Below the pieces are notes generated by a model, which had not been told where the DNA came from, searched no databases, and worked only from the letters and a program-made list of their open reading frames with translations. Shown one piece after another: positions 43,853 through 53,222 of a stretch of DNA of 64,000 nucleotides. The stretch is from an uncultured Lachnospiraceae bacterium (GTDB lineage Bacteria > Bacillota > Clostridia > Lachnospirales > Lachnospiraceae): assembly GCA_910577645.1 (NCBI GenBank), contig CAJTOL010000007.1, positions 65,375-129,374 of the forward strand, read 5' to 3'. A program made the position numbers and the translations under genes. How positions within the stretch are numbered: the first letter of the stretch is position 1; the number at the start of each line of letters is the position of its first letter.

Positions 43853-44764
43853 TTACAATCCCATCTTCAAATAAGCTTCTCTCGTCTCCTCCGGAACCAT
43901 GCAGCCGCCGGTAGCCCAGGCAATGTGAGTTGCCTGTTCCATTTTGCCGGAGAGCCCCATCTTCTCCACATAAGCCTTTAAATCTTCCGGACGGATAAGG
44001 GCTGCAAAAGAGGCGCAGGAGCTGGGTTCAATAAAAATATCTTCACTATCCAGCAAGCCTCTCATCAGGTCATACAGCTTTTTATCCTCAATGGTAGCGA
44101 TTCCGGATATCAAAGGCTCTACTACCCGGCCCACAAATGCAGATGGACGCCCAACCGCCAGACCGTCTGCATCGGTCTTTCCGTCAATACCAATATCCTT
44201 TACGCTAATACCGTCCTGAAGGCCGGTGGCCATTCCCAGCATCATGCAACAGGCATGAGTGGGCTCGGTAAAGAAGCAATGGACATGATCCCCATAGATT
44301 TCCTTGATTCCATAGGTAACACCGCCCGGTGCTCCGCCAATGCCGCAGGGGATATAGAGAAACAGGGGATGTTCTGAGTCAACAATAATATTCTGTTCTT
44401 CCAGCTGGGCTTTCAGACGCTCTCCTGCCACACTGTAGCCCATAAACAGATTCTGTGAATTTTCATCGTCCACAAAATAGCTCATAGGATCTGCATCAGA
44501 ATTTTTTCTGCCCTGCTCTACTGCTGCACAGTAATCATCTGCGTATTCGATGACCTCCACGCCACGGCTGCGGAGCAGCTCCTTTTTCCACTGCTTTGCA
44601 TCCGCAGACATATGGACGATTACCCGAAAGCCCAGCTTTGCGCTCATAATGCCAATGCTCATCCCCAGGTTGCCAGTGCTTCCCACCTGTACCGTATGCT
44701 TTCCGAAAAATGCTGTAAATTCCGGTTCTGCCAAAATGCTGTAGTCATCGGTTTCCTTTAACAT
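43853..44764 (-). pseudogene. dsdA: D-serine ammonia-lyase DsdA, 5'-truncated
   Basis: PLP enzyme that deaminates D-serine; normal proteins have about 440 residues and this frame has 303. Kept segments are VQVGSTGNLGMSIGIMSAKL (phosphate-binding loop), FLYIPCGIGGAPGGV and CFFTEPTHACCMMLG. The N-terminal part, which carries the PLP-binding lysine (K118 in E. coli DsdA, in the SIKARGG motif), is gone. The frame begins at LKETDDYSIL, which is internal in DsdA, exactly where a truncated transporter begins on the other strand. Inactive by inference. Confidence 0.85.
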
Positions 44765-45472
44765 TTGTATTTTCTGTTGGAACCAGATGAAAAGCTTCCC
44801 AAAACCACTGCTACCGGTGAAACCGTCAGCGCCAACAAGCAGGCCTGGGAAGGCGTTGTAAAGGCTTTGAAAAACAAAAATATCTGGCTTGTATCCTTTA
44901 ACGTATTTTTGGTATACAGCGTTTACTGCGGTCTTACATATTTTATCCCCTTCTTAAGTGATATCTATGCTCTTCCCGCTGCTTTGGCAGGCGTATACGG
45001 GATCATTAATCAGTACGGACTGAAAATGTTAGGCGGCCCAATCGGCGGCTATATTACCGATAAGGTGCTCCATTCTGCAACCAGGTATTTGCGTATTGCT
45101 TTTACCGCTGTTACCGTGGTTCTGGTAGTATTTACATTCCTGCCTCACCAGAGTATGGGAATCATTTTGGGTATGGCCATCAGTCTTGGCATCAGCGCCA
45201 TTGTTTACAGCATGCGCGCTATCTTCTTTGCTCCTATGGACGAGGTGGATGTTCCCCGTGAAATTACCGGTTCCGCCATGTCCCTTGGATCTTTCGTCGG
45301 CTATCTTCCGGGCGCGTTTATGTACGCTGTTTACGGCGGTATTCTGGACAATTTTGAAGGCATCGCCGGATATCGGATTGTCTTCATCATCATGGCTGTA
45401 TTTGCAGTTGGCGGTATTTTGTTAAGCTCTTATATTTTATCTCTTATGAAAAAGGCAAAAACTGCTGTCTAA
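44765..45472 (+). pseudogene. MFS transporter, 5'-truncated C-terminal half
   Basis: The 235-residue frame holds the central loop and about six C-terminal transmembrane helices of a major facilitator protein (for example LVSFNVFLVYSVYCGLTYFI and GFVGYLPG-like SLGSFVGYLPGAFMYAVYGG). There is no start codon with a ribosome binding site: the frame opens with TTG right after a TAA at the junction with the dsdA fragment. About half of the protein is missing. It was probably divergent from dsdA before a deletion removed both 5' ends. It may have been an amino-acid or D-serine-linked transporter, which cannot be shown. Confidence 0.8.
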
Positions 45473-45490
45473 ATTGTAAAAATTTATAGG

Positions 45491-45560
45491 AAAAAGAGAA
45501 TCCCGAAAGCTTCAGGATTTTGAACCATTGAAGCTTTTGGGGATTCTCTTTTTTTATTTG
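45491..45560. terminator. Bidirectional intrinsic terminator
   Basis: A long stem pairs AAGAGAATCCCGAAAGCTTCA with TGAAGCTTTTGGGGATTCTCTT, followed by TTTTTTT on the plus strand and TTTTTCC on the minus strand. It serves both the plus-strand MFS fragment and the converging methyltransferase gene. Confidence 0.8.
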
Positions 45561-45608
45561 TTTTATTGATACTTATTGTATGTAGACCTTTTGTATTCAA
45601 ACTAGCAA

Positions 45609-46763
45609 TCAACCCAATTCGCCTGGAAAAAGCTCAAGTTGTTGACATTCTTCTTCCTTACCTTCAAGAGCAGCTCTGATGTTGTCTGCAAGCTGTTCCA
45701 TAAAATACGGAGGAACCGCATTGCCGATCTGACCGGCCTGCTCATTCCGGTTTCCCATAAAATGAAAATCATCTGAAAATGATTGAATACGCGCCGCCTC
45801 CCGCATTGTCAGTCCACGGACTTCTTTGGGATGGGCAAATCGTCCTGAACCAATATGGAATACCCAGCGTGTAATAGTAGGCGCAACGGAAGTGTAATCA
45901 AGCCTTCCGTATGCGCCTGAATAACCGCCTTTTACCTGAAGTTCCGGCGGCATATCCTTTAGCCCCTGCCCCGGGCCTATAGATGCCAGTCTGGCAGTCT
46001 GCACCGGCCTCATAACATTGGCAATATGGTTATGCAAAGAATCCGAACCTTTCCTCATGTGCTGTTGATAATCATTAGTTGCTTCCCTGGTGTAAGGCAT
46101 TCCGTCATACCCCTCCCCCTGATTCACAACGGGCAAATCCGAAATTGCATCCCATCCGGCAAGCATCTCTTTCCTTCCTTTGGGAAAAGACGGACTTCCT
46201 GTTTTTGAGGCAAAGAAAAAGCATCTCCGGCGTTTCTGAGGAACTCCGTAGTGAGACATATCGATAATCTCAACCTCAACTTTACATCCCCACTTTTCAA
46301 GGGTACTGACAATTTCTTTTCTCACCACCCCGCCAAACGCATTGTAGATTTCCGCTACATTTTCGATAATCACCACCTCGGGTTCAATCTCTTTTACAAA
46401 TCGAAGGTATGCCTTATAAAGTTGATTTCTTGGATCCTCCAAAAAACGTCCTGAGGCCGGTATGTTTTTTGAAAATCCCTGACACGGAGGGCCGCCGATA
46501 ATAATATCAATACTATTCGGATCAACATGAATGTTTTTCAGTGCTTCTATGGGATCCGCGCCTGTAATGTCTAAATTTACAGCTTTGGCATGTTTATGAT
46601 TATACTGGTAAGTTTTTAAAGCAACATCCCAGATATCAAACCCTGCAACAATTTGAAATCCCTTTTTTGCAAGGCCCCAGGACATTCCTCCGCATCCACA
46701 GAAGAGATCTAACACATTATACTGTTTTCTGCTTATTGTTTCTTTTGAATCCACTGTAGCCAC
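45609..46763 (-). CDS. DNA (cytosine-5-)-methyltransferase, solitary
   Basis: C5 cytosine methyltransferase of the Dcm/M.HpaII class. Motif I is VLDLFCGCGGMSWGL, the catalytic motif IV is GGPPCQGFS, motif VI is ENVAE, motif VIII QKRRRCFF, and motifs IX-X are RLASIGPGQG and QIGNAVPPYF. The target-recognition region lies between about 235 and 320. I chose the GTG start at 46763 because ACGGAGGG precedes it (384 residues). No restriction endonuclease gene is adjacent, so it is an orphan methylase or the remains of a restriction-modification system. Confidence 0.9.
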   Translation of the reverse strand: MATVDSKETISRKQYNVLDLFCGCGGMSWGLAKKGFQIVAGFDIWDVALKTYQYNHKHAKAVNLDITGADPIEALKNIHVDPNSIDIIIGGPPCQGFSKNIPASGRFLEDPRNQLYKAYLRFVKEIEPEVVIIENVAEIYNAFGGVVRKEIVSTLEKWGCKVEVEIIDMSHYGVPQKRRRCFFFASKTGSPSFPKGRKEMLAGWDAISDLPVVNQGEGYDGMPYTREATNDYQQHMRKGSDSLHNHIANVMRPVQTARLASIGPGQGLKDMPPELQVKGGYSGAYGRLDYTSVAPTITRWVFHIGSGRFAHPKEVRGLTMREAARIQSFSDDFHFMGNRNEQAGQIGNAVPPYFMEQLADNIRAALEGKEEECQQLELFPGELG

Positions 46764-46842
46764 AATGATTCCCTCCGTGTTTGTGCCACTGCAGTTGTGC
46801 TGTTGTTTCAGCACACTATTATATCCTTAATTAGATATGATT

Positions 46843-49800
46843 TCAAGGATTTTTCGTTTTTGGAGATACTTTTGAAGGTACTTTCCGGAGGCGCTTTGGG
46901 AATCGCTTCCCTCTTTTTTTCCAAATTACCAGACTCCCAATCATCAAAATTGCCGCTGCCGCCATGATCCATCCGGTAAAGTCTTTCTCCGGCCTCAGAA
47001 TCACAAATTCACCGGGTTCATCCATCTGGAATACCAGATAATCCCCGTCCCACCGGCTTTCTGTCACTTCCAGCCCGCCGTTTTTCATAACCGCCGCCTT
47101 AGAATCCTTTGGATATTCTTCTGCCAGGACATGAATGGTAATGGTTTTTGGCATTAAAACTCCTTCCGGCTGCTGAATGGAACAGGAATACCGATCTCCC
47201 TCAATTTTCTCTGCTGTCAGCCGGGCGCCCGGATAGAAGTTGGCCTCTGCCAGCATAAGGGGCTTTTTATCCTCTGAAGATGCAATAGTGGTATTCCAGG
47301 CTTTGTAGATTGCATGAACCTTTTCATTGCCTGTAATGCAGGACAGATCCTTTTCTTCCCACTCATAATAGTATCCATCCTTCTGAGGCGCCAAGGGAAT
47401 GTCCTCTGGTTTTACTCCGCTGCCATACTGGCATGGAATCTTCTTAATCACCTGATCCTCCGCCAGAAATGTCACCATCAGCTGGCCAAATTCCTCCGGC
47501 ACCTGCTCCATATCCCGAAATGTTTCATAGGGGAGTCCCTGAGCCTGGGCCTCGTAGGTAATCCCGTCCACCGCGCCAATTCCTTCTTCAACATAGAGAT
47601 TCCCTTCAACCGCTCCTTCTTCGTCTGTATCCCCGGCAATGCTGCCAATCCACTCTCCTTCCCGGTTCTTAAAGGACACCATGGCATAGTTTTCCTGAAC
47701 ATCTGTTCCCCGTCCGGCAATTCCTCCTAAATAATTCTTTCCGTCAACCATGCACATGCTGTAATTCTGGCGCAGCATAAAGCCGCTGTCCCCGGCAATT
47801 CCTCCGGCATAATTGCCTTCTTTTGCCGTCACATCTCCATAATTCTGGTTCTGAACCAGCGCGCCCATGTTGGCTTTCCCCACAATTCCTCCGGCATAAT
47901 CATTTTTCACATAAATTTCGCCCTGATTTTTACAGCTCAGCACGATTGCCTTGGCATTGCGTACCATATTGAGTGTCTTTTCATCCTCAGTCTCCAGATC
48001 CTGCTCCGGATCCGCGCTTACTTCTACTCCAATGATTCCCACGATCCCTCCGGACTGATAATCAGAAGAAACCATCCCCTGGTTGACACACTCATAAATC
48101 ATTCCCTCTGACAATTCCCCCTGCCCGGCGTCGGAAATGTCCTCAAATAATTCCTTTTCTTCTTTGGCCTGATCAATCCCATCGGAAAGTGTATCCCGTA
48201 TCTGGTCAATCTGGTTTTCCATCTGATTCTTCTGGTCGCGAATCTGATTCCGGCTGGCTCTTAAATCATCCGTTAACGTATCCATATCGCCGGACAGCAG
48301 ATCCAGCTCTATTGACATCTCTTCATCCATATTTTCCAGATCCCTTTTTACCCGGTCCCTGTTGATACGAATCACATCCAGCATTATGCTGGCCTCTGAC
48401 TGAAGATCTTGCAAATCAAAGGCAAAATCATCTATGCCTCCCACTACATCCTCCGGAAGATGGACCACCAGATAATCAATGTCTTCTTTCAGCTGTTCAC
48501 TGTATTCTAAAAGCTGCTTCAATGTCTGAAAGCGCTGGGTAAGCCACTTCTTCAGGCCTTCTGTGTCGTTAATATCCCCCTCATATCCTGCTTCCAGCTT
48601 TTTCTCTAATTCCTGAATGTGAAGGATTTTCTCTTTTGCATCCCTTAATTTTCTTTCAGTTTCCCGGCCGGTAAGGTCAAAATCCATCCGGTCCAAAATC
48701 TCCTGAATTTCTTCTGCAGATCTGTCTAACTGCCGGTCAAACCGGTCTCCGTCATCTTTATAGATGTCTTTATAAACTTCCCCGATGCTTTTTACATTTC
48801 CCATCCGGGTATCTACCTGGTCTAAATTTCCGGACGCATTATCTCCGGCTTGCTCCAGGAGCCTGGATAAATTGCGTTCCATGTCGGACAAGGTATCCAG
48901 CTGATCTTCCAATTGCCCGAATACGTCTTCATCATAGGAAACTGTCAGATAGGGCTCAAACTGTCCAATAATTCCTCCTGTATCCTTTCTTCCCTGAATT
49001 TCTCCATAATTGAAGCACTGCTCCACCAGGCCGCTCTGGCGCCCGGCAATACCGCCCAGATTATATCCTGTATGGGGATATCCCACTGCCCCATAATTCT
49101 GGCAGTCCCGGATGGTTCCCAAAGACAGTCCGGAGATTCCCCCCGCATCATTGACTCTCTCCACGCGAATACTTTCTTCCAGGCTGATACCCGCTGCTGA
49201 AAGTGAGTCTGACTCTATCTCAGCGCTCTGATCTGTGGCATTAATTCCTCCGCGGTTGATACACCCTTCTACCAGCCCTTCATTGAGTCCGGCAATTCCT
49301 CCTGTCTTTAAATTGCCGGTTATGGTTCCCTCATTGATACAGTTTCGAATGATTCCCGCCGGTTTATTGGTTCCCGCAATTCCTCCCAACGTCTCCTGAG
49401 CAGTAACCTCTCCGGCAAATTCACAATTTTCAATGGTTCCCTCATTGGTTCCCGCAATTCCGCCAATCCCTGTACGGCTCCCTCCCGGAGAAATCGTTCC
49501 CTGTACTTTTAAGTTTCTTACTGTAGCGCCGTCCTCTACATACCGGAACAAGCCCAGGTTAGAGCCGGAAGAACAGATGGAAAGTCCGGTAATCCTGTGG
49601 CCATTTCCCTCAAAGGTCCCGGCAAATACAGGGATGGGCTGAAAATCCGATCCCGTCAGATTAATATCTGCTTCCAGGCTGAAAGAATTTCCCTTAGAGA
49701 AGGATTCCGAAGCGCACTTTCTGCTAAATTCTGCCAATTCCTCAGCTGTATGGATTTTCATGGTTTCCCGGGCAAAGTCTGACGTTTGCTCCTGATTTTC

Positions 49801-49935
49801 ATTTTGAGCAGCCATTACTTTTATTGCCCACAAGCCGTTTCCCTGTACTCCGCTTACGGTTAAAGCCGCCGCCAAAATGATTGCCACTTGCTTTTGTTTC
49901 CGTACATATGTTTTTTTATTCTCTCTCCCTCTCAT
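46843..49935 (-). CDS. Secreted, membrane-anchored GLUG-repeat protein with coiled-coil insert
   Basis: A 1030-residue surface protein of unknown function. A signal sequence lies near residues 15-43. Residues about 100-345 and 650-830 carry roughly eleven GLUG-type repeats (GGIAGxNxGxIxxCxNxGxI pattern). Between the two blocks, residues about 350-640 form an acidic, Gln/Arg-rich coiled coil. A Cys-free C-terminal domain follows, then a transmembrane helix WIMAAAAILMIGSLVIW and a Lys/Arg-rich tail. The ATG lies four bases past the MMPL gene stop, so the two are co-translated. The coiled-coil insert recalls the extracellular helical domains of YhgE/Pip-type exporters, but this is only an impression. 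Confidence 0.75.
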   Translation of the reverse strand: MRGRENKKTYVRKQKQVAIILAAALTVSGVQGNGLWAIKVMAAQNENQEQTSDFARETMKIHTAEELAEFSRKCASESFSKGNSFSLEADINLTGSDFQPIPVFAGTFEGNGHRITGLSICSSGSNLGLFRYVEDGATVRNLKVQGTISPGGSRTGIGGIAGTNEGTIENCEFAGEVTAQETLGGIAGTNKPAGIIRNCINEGTITGNLKTGGIAGLNEGLVEGCINRGGINATDQSAEIESDSLSAAGISLEESIRVERVNDAGGISGLSLGTIRDCQNYGAVGYPHTGYNLGGIAGRQSGLVEQCFNYGEIQGRKDTGGIIGQFEPYLTVSYDEDVFGQLEDQLDTLSDMERNLSRLLEQAGDNASGNLDQVDTRMGNVKSIGEVYKDIYKDDGDRFDRQLDRSAEEIQEILDRMDFDLTGRETERKLRDAKEKILHIQELEKKLEAGYEGDINDTEGLKKWLTQRFQTLKQLLEYSEQLKEDIDYLVVHLPEDVVGGIDDFAFDLQDLQSEASIMLDVIRINRDRVKRDLENMDEEMSIELDLLSGDMDTLTDDLRASRNQIRDQKNQMENQIDQIRDTLSDGIDQAKEEKELFEDISDAGQGELSEGMIYECVNQGMVSSDYQSGGIVGIIGVEVSADPEQDLETEDEKTLNMVRNAKAIVLSCKNQGEIYVKNDYAGGIVGKANMGALVQNQNYGDVTAKEGNYAGGIAGDSGFMLRQNYSMCMVDGKNYLGGIAGRGTDVQENYAMVSFKNREGEWIGSIAGDTDEEGAVEGNLYVEEGIGAVDGITYEAQAQGLPYETFRDMEQVPEEFGQLMVTFLAEDQVIKKIPCQYGSGVKPEDIPLAPQKDGYYYEWEEKDLSCITGNEKVHAIYKAWNTTIASSEDKKPLMLAEANFYPGARLTAEKIEGDRYSCSIQQPEGVLMPKTITIHVLAEEYPKDSKAAVMKNGGLEVTESRWDGDYLVFQMDEPGEFVILRPEKDFTGWIMAAAAILMIGSLVIWKKRGKRFPKRLRKVPSKVSPKTKNP

Positions 49936-49938
49936 TTC

Positions 49939-52242
49939 TTACGCCCCCTCTCTTTCCTGGACTCGTTTCACAGCCCTGGTCAACTCCGTTTTATCAATCA
50001 GCTTGTCGCAGACCATAAGAAGCTGGGGCAGCACGGTCATAACCAGAACAATGGAGATGAACGCCCCCCGTCCCAGAACCTTTCCCAGAGAGGCGATAAC
50101 CGCATTGCTGGTTACTGCCCCGATAACGAATCCGGCGCAGGTTAAAATCGCCCCTGATGTGATAATGGTAGGAAACGCCTGGTTTAAGGATTCCACCACC
50201 GCCGCCTTCCTGTCCGGCATGGTTTTCCTTAAATCTAAATACCGGCTGGTGATTACAATGGCATAGTCAATGGTAGCGCCCATCTGGATAGAGCTGACCA
50301 CCAGATAGCTTAAGAAATACATGGTAGTTCCGGTCAGATAGGGCATGGAAAAGTTCATCCAGATGCTTCCCTGAATGGTCAGCACCAAAAGGAAAGGCAA
50401 CCCTGCTGACTGGAAGGTGAACAATAAAATAATTCCCACAAATAAGGCGGTCAGAACACTGATAATCACATTGTCTCTCTGGAAAGAGCTGCTTAAATCA
50501 TAGTTGCTGGTGGCATCTCCCACTACATAGACCTCATCATAATATTCCAGGGCAATATCCCGAATCCCGTCAATAATTTGGAATGTCGCTTCTCCTTCCA
50601 CCGGTCCCTTTAACGCAAACACCAGGCGATCATACTTTTCTCCTTCCAGCTGCTTCCTGGCATCGCAAACCGCCTCATGCAGGTCGTCAATCTCCTCTGA
50701 CAGCTCTTCATCCAGTTCAATTCCGCCCTTTTCCTTCTGCTCATAGATAAAGTCCACCATGTCGATAATGGAAATCTCATAGTCATCCAGATTTTTCATA
50801 AAGGCGCTGTACTGCTCCCTGTCAATGGCGTAAAACCGGTACAGCATCCGCACCAGATCCAGATCCACCTCAGCCACCTCGGAAAATTCTCTGGGGTTTA
50901 ATTTGTCCACCAGAATATATTTTCCGTCTTCGTTTACTTCCACATTGGCCAGACCCAACGCCATATCCACTGCGTCCAGTGCTTCCAAACGTTTTAATAT
51001 CTTTCCTTCTTTTTCATAATTTCCCCTGGGCACCACGATTGCCATAGTGTTGGTCACCTCAAAGGTTTCATCTATCCGTTCCTTGGACGCCATAAATTCG
51101 TTCTTCTTGCTGGATTCAATGGAATTGATATCATAGATATAAGGGCATTTTCCGGAAAAAATACTGGTTGCCCCCACAACTACCAGAAACACCGGAATGG
51201 TAACATAACGGAGTTTTACCACCAGCTTTCCCCACAGGTTGATTTTGGGTACAAAATTGCGGTGTCTGGTCCTCTCAATGGCATTGGAAAACATCATAAT
51301 CAGGGCCGGCATCAAAAGGAATACGGTCAAAAGACTGAGGATGATGGCTTTTGTCAGAACGCTGCCCAAATCCATACCAATTCCAAATTGCATGAACATC
51401 AAAGCTACCATGCCGGATATGGTAGTCAGACTGCTGGAGGAAATCTCGGGGATTGCCTTACTTAAAGCTACAATAAGAGCCTCCACCGGCTCCTTCGTCT
51501 CCCTCTCCTCCATAAACCGGTGAAATAGAATAATGGCATAGTCAATGGCAAGGGCCAGCTGTAAAACTGCGCCTACTGCGTTGGTAACAAAAGAAATTTC
51601 CCCAAACCAGTAGTTGGTTCCCATATTTAAGAGAGCCGCCACCCCGAAGACAATTAAAAAAATTACAATCTCCATATAGGTTTTGGAGGTAAATAAAAGA
51701 ACCACCAGAATAATCAGCACGACAATCACGATAATCACCCGCATGTCTGCTTTCAAAGCCGCTGCATCGTCTTTATCCACTGTAGTATATATATAGGAAG
51801 AGTATCCATCCAGGGTCTCCCGTATCTGAATCATAGCTGCCTGAGACGCTTCTGTGTCTTCCTCTTCCTCAAAGGTAATGGTATAGAGGGCGGATGCATC
51901 TTTATAGTAATCTGCCCTGTCGTCATTCTCATACCGGTTGTCCTCTTCGTCATAAAATGACACAGCGGAAACTCCCGGTATCTCTTCCAGTTCCCCGGCC
52001 AATTTAAGCGCCTTTTGGTATGTAATGTTGCTAATCAACACCTTGGCTGTCCCAAAGGTGGTAAATTCCTCATTCATAATATCCAGGCCCTGTCTGGTTT
52101 CTGTGTCCTCTGCCAGATATTCGGTCAGGTCATCGATAACCCTTACCTTAGGAATGGAAATTACACTGTAAACACAGGCCAGGGCAAACAGTGCAATAAA
52201 GGCTTTTCTCTTATTTACAATAAAAGTCGCCAGTTTCAACAT
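49939..52242 (-). CDS. MMPL/RND-superfamily exporter
   Basis: A 767-residue membrane protein with the RND duplication: helix 1 near residue 10-28, a large extracellular loop, six helices (about 168-345), then a second loop and six more (about 570-745). Conserved pieces are LQLALAIDYAIILFHRFMEER and GATIDYAIVITSRYLDLR, the paired MMPL helix-4 motifs with Asp-Tyr. Such proteins export lipids, glycolipids or other surface molecules using the proton gradient. It heads an operon with the GLUG-repeat protein and is divergent from a TetR gene. Confidence 0.85.
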   Translation of the reverse strand: MLKLATFIVNKRKAFIALFALACVYSVISIPKVRVIDDLTEYLAEDTETRQGLDIMNEEFTTFGTAKVLISNITYQKALKLAGELEEIPGVSAVSFYDEEDNRYENDDRADYYKDASALYTITFEEEEDTEASQAAMIQIRETLDGYSSYIYTTVDKDDAAALKADMRVIIVIVVLIILVVLLFTSKTYMEIVIFLIVFGVAALLNMGTNYWFGEISFVTNAVGAVLQLALAIDYAIILFHRFMEERETKEPVEALIVALSKAIPEISSSSLTTISGMVALMFMQFGIGMDLGSVLTKAIILSLLTVFLLMPALIMMFSNAIERTRHRNFVPKINLWGKLVVKLRYVTIPVFLVVVGATSIFSGKCPYIYDINSIESSKKNEFMASKERIDETFEVTNTMAIVVPRGNYEKEGKILKRLEALDAVDMALGLANVEVNEDGKYILVDKLNPREFSEVAEVDLDLVRMLYRFYAIDREQYSAFMKNLDDYEISIIDMVDFIYEQKEKGGIELDEELSEEIDDLHEAVCDARKQLEGEKYDRLVFALKGPVEGEATFQIIDGIRDIALEYYDEVYVVGDATSNYDLSSSFQRDNVIISVLTALFVGIILLFTFQSAGLPFLLVLTIQGSIWMNFSMPYLTGTTMYFLSYLVVSSIQMGATIDYAIVITSRYLDLRKTMPDRKAAVVESLNQAFPTIITSGAILTCAGFVIGAVTSNAVIASLGKVLGRGAFISIVLVMTVLPQLLMVCDKLIDKTELTRAVKRVQEREGA

Positions 52243-52394
52243 GATATATCACTCCATCCTTTCTTTTTCACTTCTGTCACTTGCCATATTATGTATGATT
52301 GTGATAAAATACTCAAGAATCAGATTTATTAATTTGTCTCAAATGGGACAGTTTTTGGAAATTGTACACTCTGATACGGAAATGGAGATTTGTT

Positions 52395-52976
52395 ATGGAG
52401 CTTTTAAATGAAAAATCAGAAAAGCTTGCCACCCGGCGGACTTATAAACTTTTGAAAGCAGGCTTGTTTCATCTGTTGATGGAGATGCCATTTGAAAAAA
52501 TTTCCCTGACTGAAATCTGCACCCGTTCCCTGGTTCCCAGATCCACCTTTTACCGGTATTTTGAGGATAAGCACGATTTATTGTGTTATTGCTTTCAGAC
52601 TTTTTTTGACGAGGCTAATTTGGAGGAAGATGTTCTTTATTTGAGAAATGTAGATTCCATGAAAGAATTTTTATGGAAAATCCTCCGTATCATGGAACAG
52701 AACCGGGCCGCAATTTATAAAATATATGAAACCAATAAAGACGGCGCCTTTATGGAGATTTTTCGTGATTTCCTGGTTCAGCTTCTGACAGAAAAGCTGA
52801 TGGTCTCGGAAGCCAAGGGCTGCCGCCTAAAGATTTCCCCTTCTGTTTTGACCTATCTGCTGGCTGATCTTTATATCAGCATTGCCAAGTGTTATCTGGA
52901 ATCCGACAGCTCCTGTGATATGGAAGAATTCGTACAGAATGTCTGCCTCTTCGCGGATAAAGATTTTTTTATTTGA
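52395..52976 (+). CDS. TetR/AcrR-family transcriptional regulator
   Basis: The N-terminal helix-turn-helix (about 10-60) has the family pattern FEKISLTEICTRSLVPRSTFYRYFEDKHDLL. The C-terminal 130 residues resemble the TetR ligand-binding domain found in DhaS-like members. The start at 52395 has GGAG seven bases upstream. It is divergent from the MMPL-GLUG operon, with a 150-base gap between, and is the likely regulator of that operon. Confidence 0.86.
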   Translation: MELLNEKSEKLATRRTYKLLKAGLFHLLMEMPFEKISLTEICTRSLVPRSTFYRYFEDKHDLLCYCFQTFFDEANLEEDVLYLRNVDSMKEFLWKILRIMEQNRAAIYKIYETNKDGAFMEIFRDFLVQLLTEKLMVSEAKGCRLKISPSVLTYLLADLYISIAKCYLESDSSCDMEEFVQNVCLFADKDFFI

Positions 52977-53039
52977 CCCTGGCGGCAGCCGCCAAGAGTG
53001 CATGCGGACATACGCGCTTGGTTCGTTGCACGCGTGAAA

Positions 53040-53211
53040 GGGGATGTCGCAAAATGAAATAAAGGGACTTTCTATTAGCAGATGTCCGCCAACTCCCGTT
53101 AACACATGTACGTCTATGACGGATGTAATCCGTCATAGACGTACATGTGTTAACGGGAGTTGGCGGACAGCGCTAATAGAAAGGCTCTGGTTTCATTTTA
53201 CGACACCCCCC
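53040..53211. repeat. Dispersed inverted-repeat element, family A, full copy
   Basis: A 172-base inverted repeat. The core is a perfect 41-base stem (53084-53124 with 53128-53168) around GTA. The outer arms carry GGGGATGTCGCAAAATGAAA and GGGACTTTCTATTAGCA, with imperfect complements ending TTTCATTTTACGACACCCC. The outer arms recur at 21803, 57679 and partly 43821. It has no coding capacity. This fits a miniature inverted-repeat element moved by a transposase in trans, or an attenuator-like palindrome. It lies between tetR and the small gene at 53223. Confidence 0.7.
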
Positions 53212-53222
53212 GTAACCTGATT

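Noticed and set aside
52977..53039. GC-rich palindromes after tetR as a separate small gene or tRNA
   Set aside because: They form short hairpins but not a cloverleaf, and no frame with a ribosome binding site exists.
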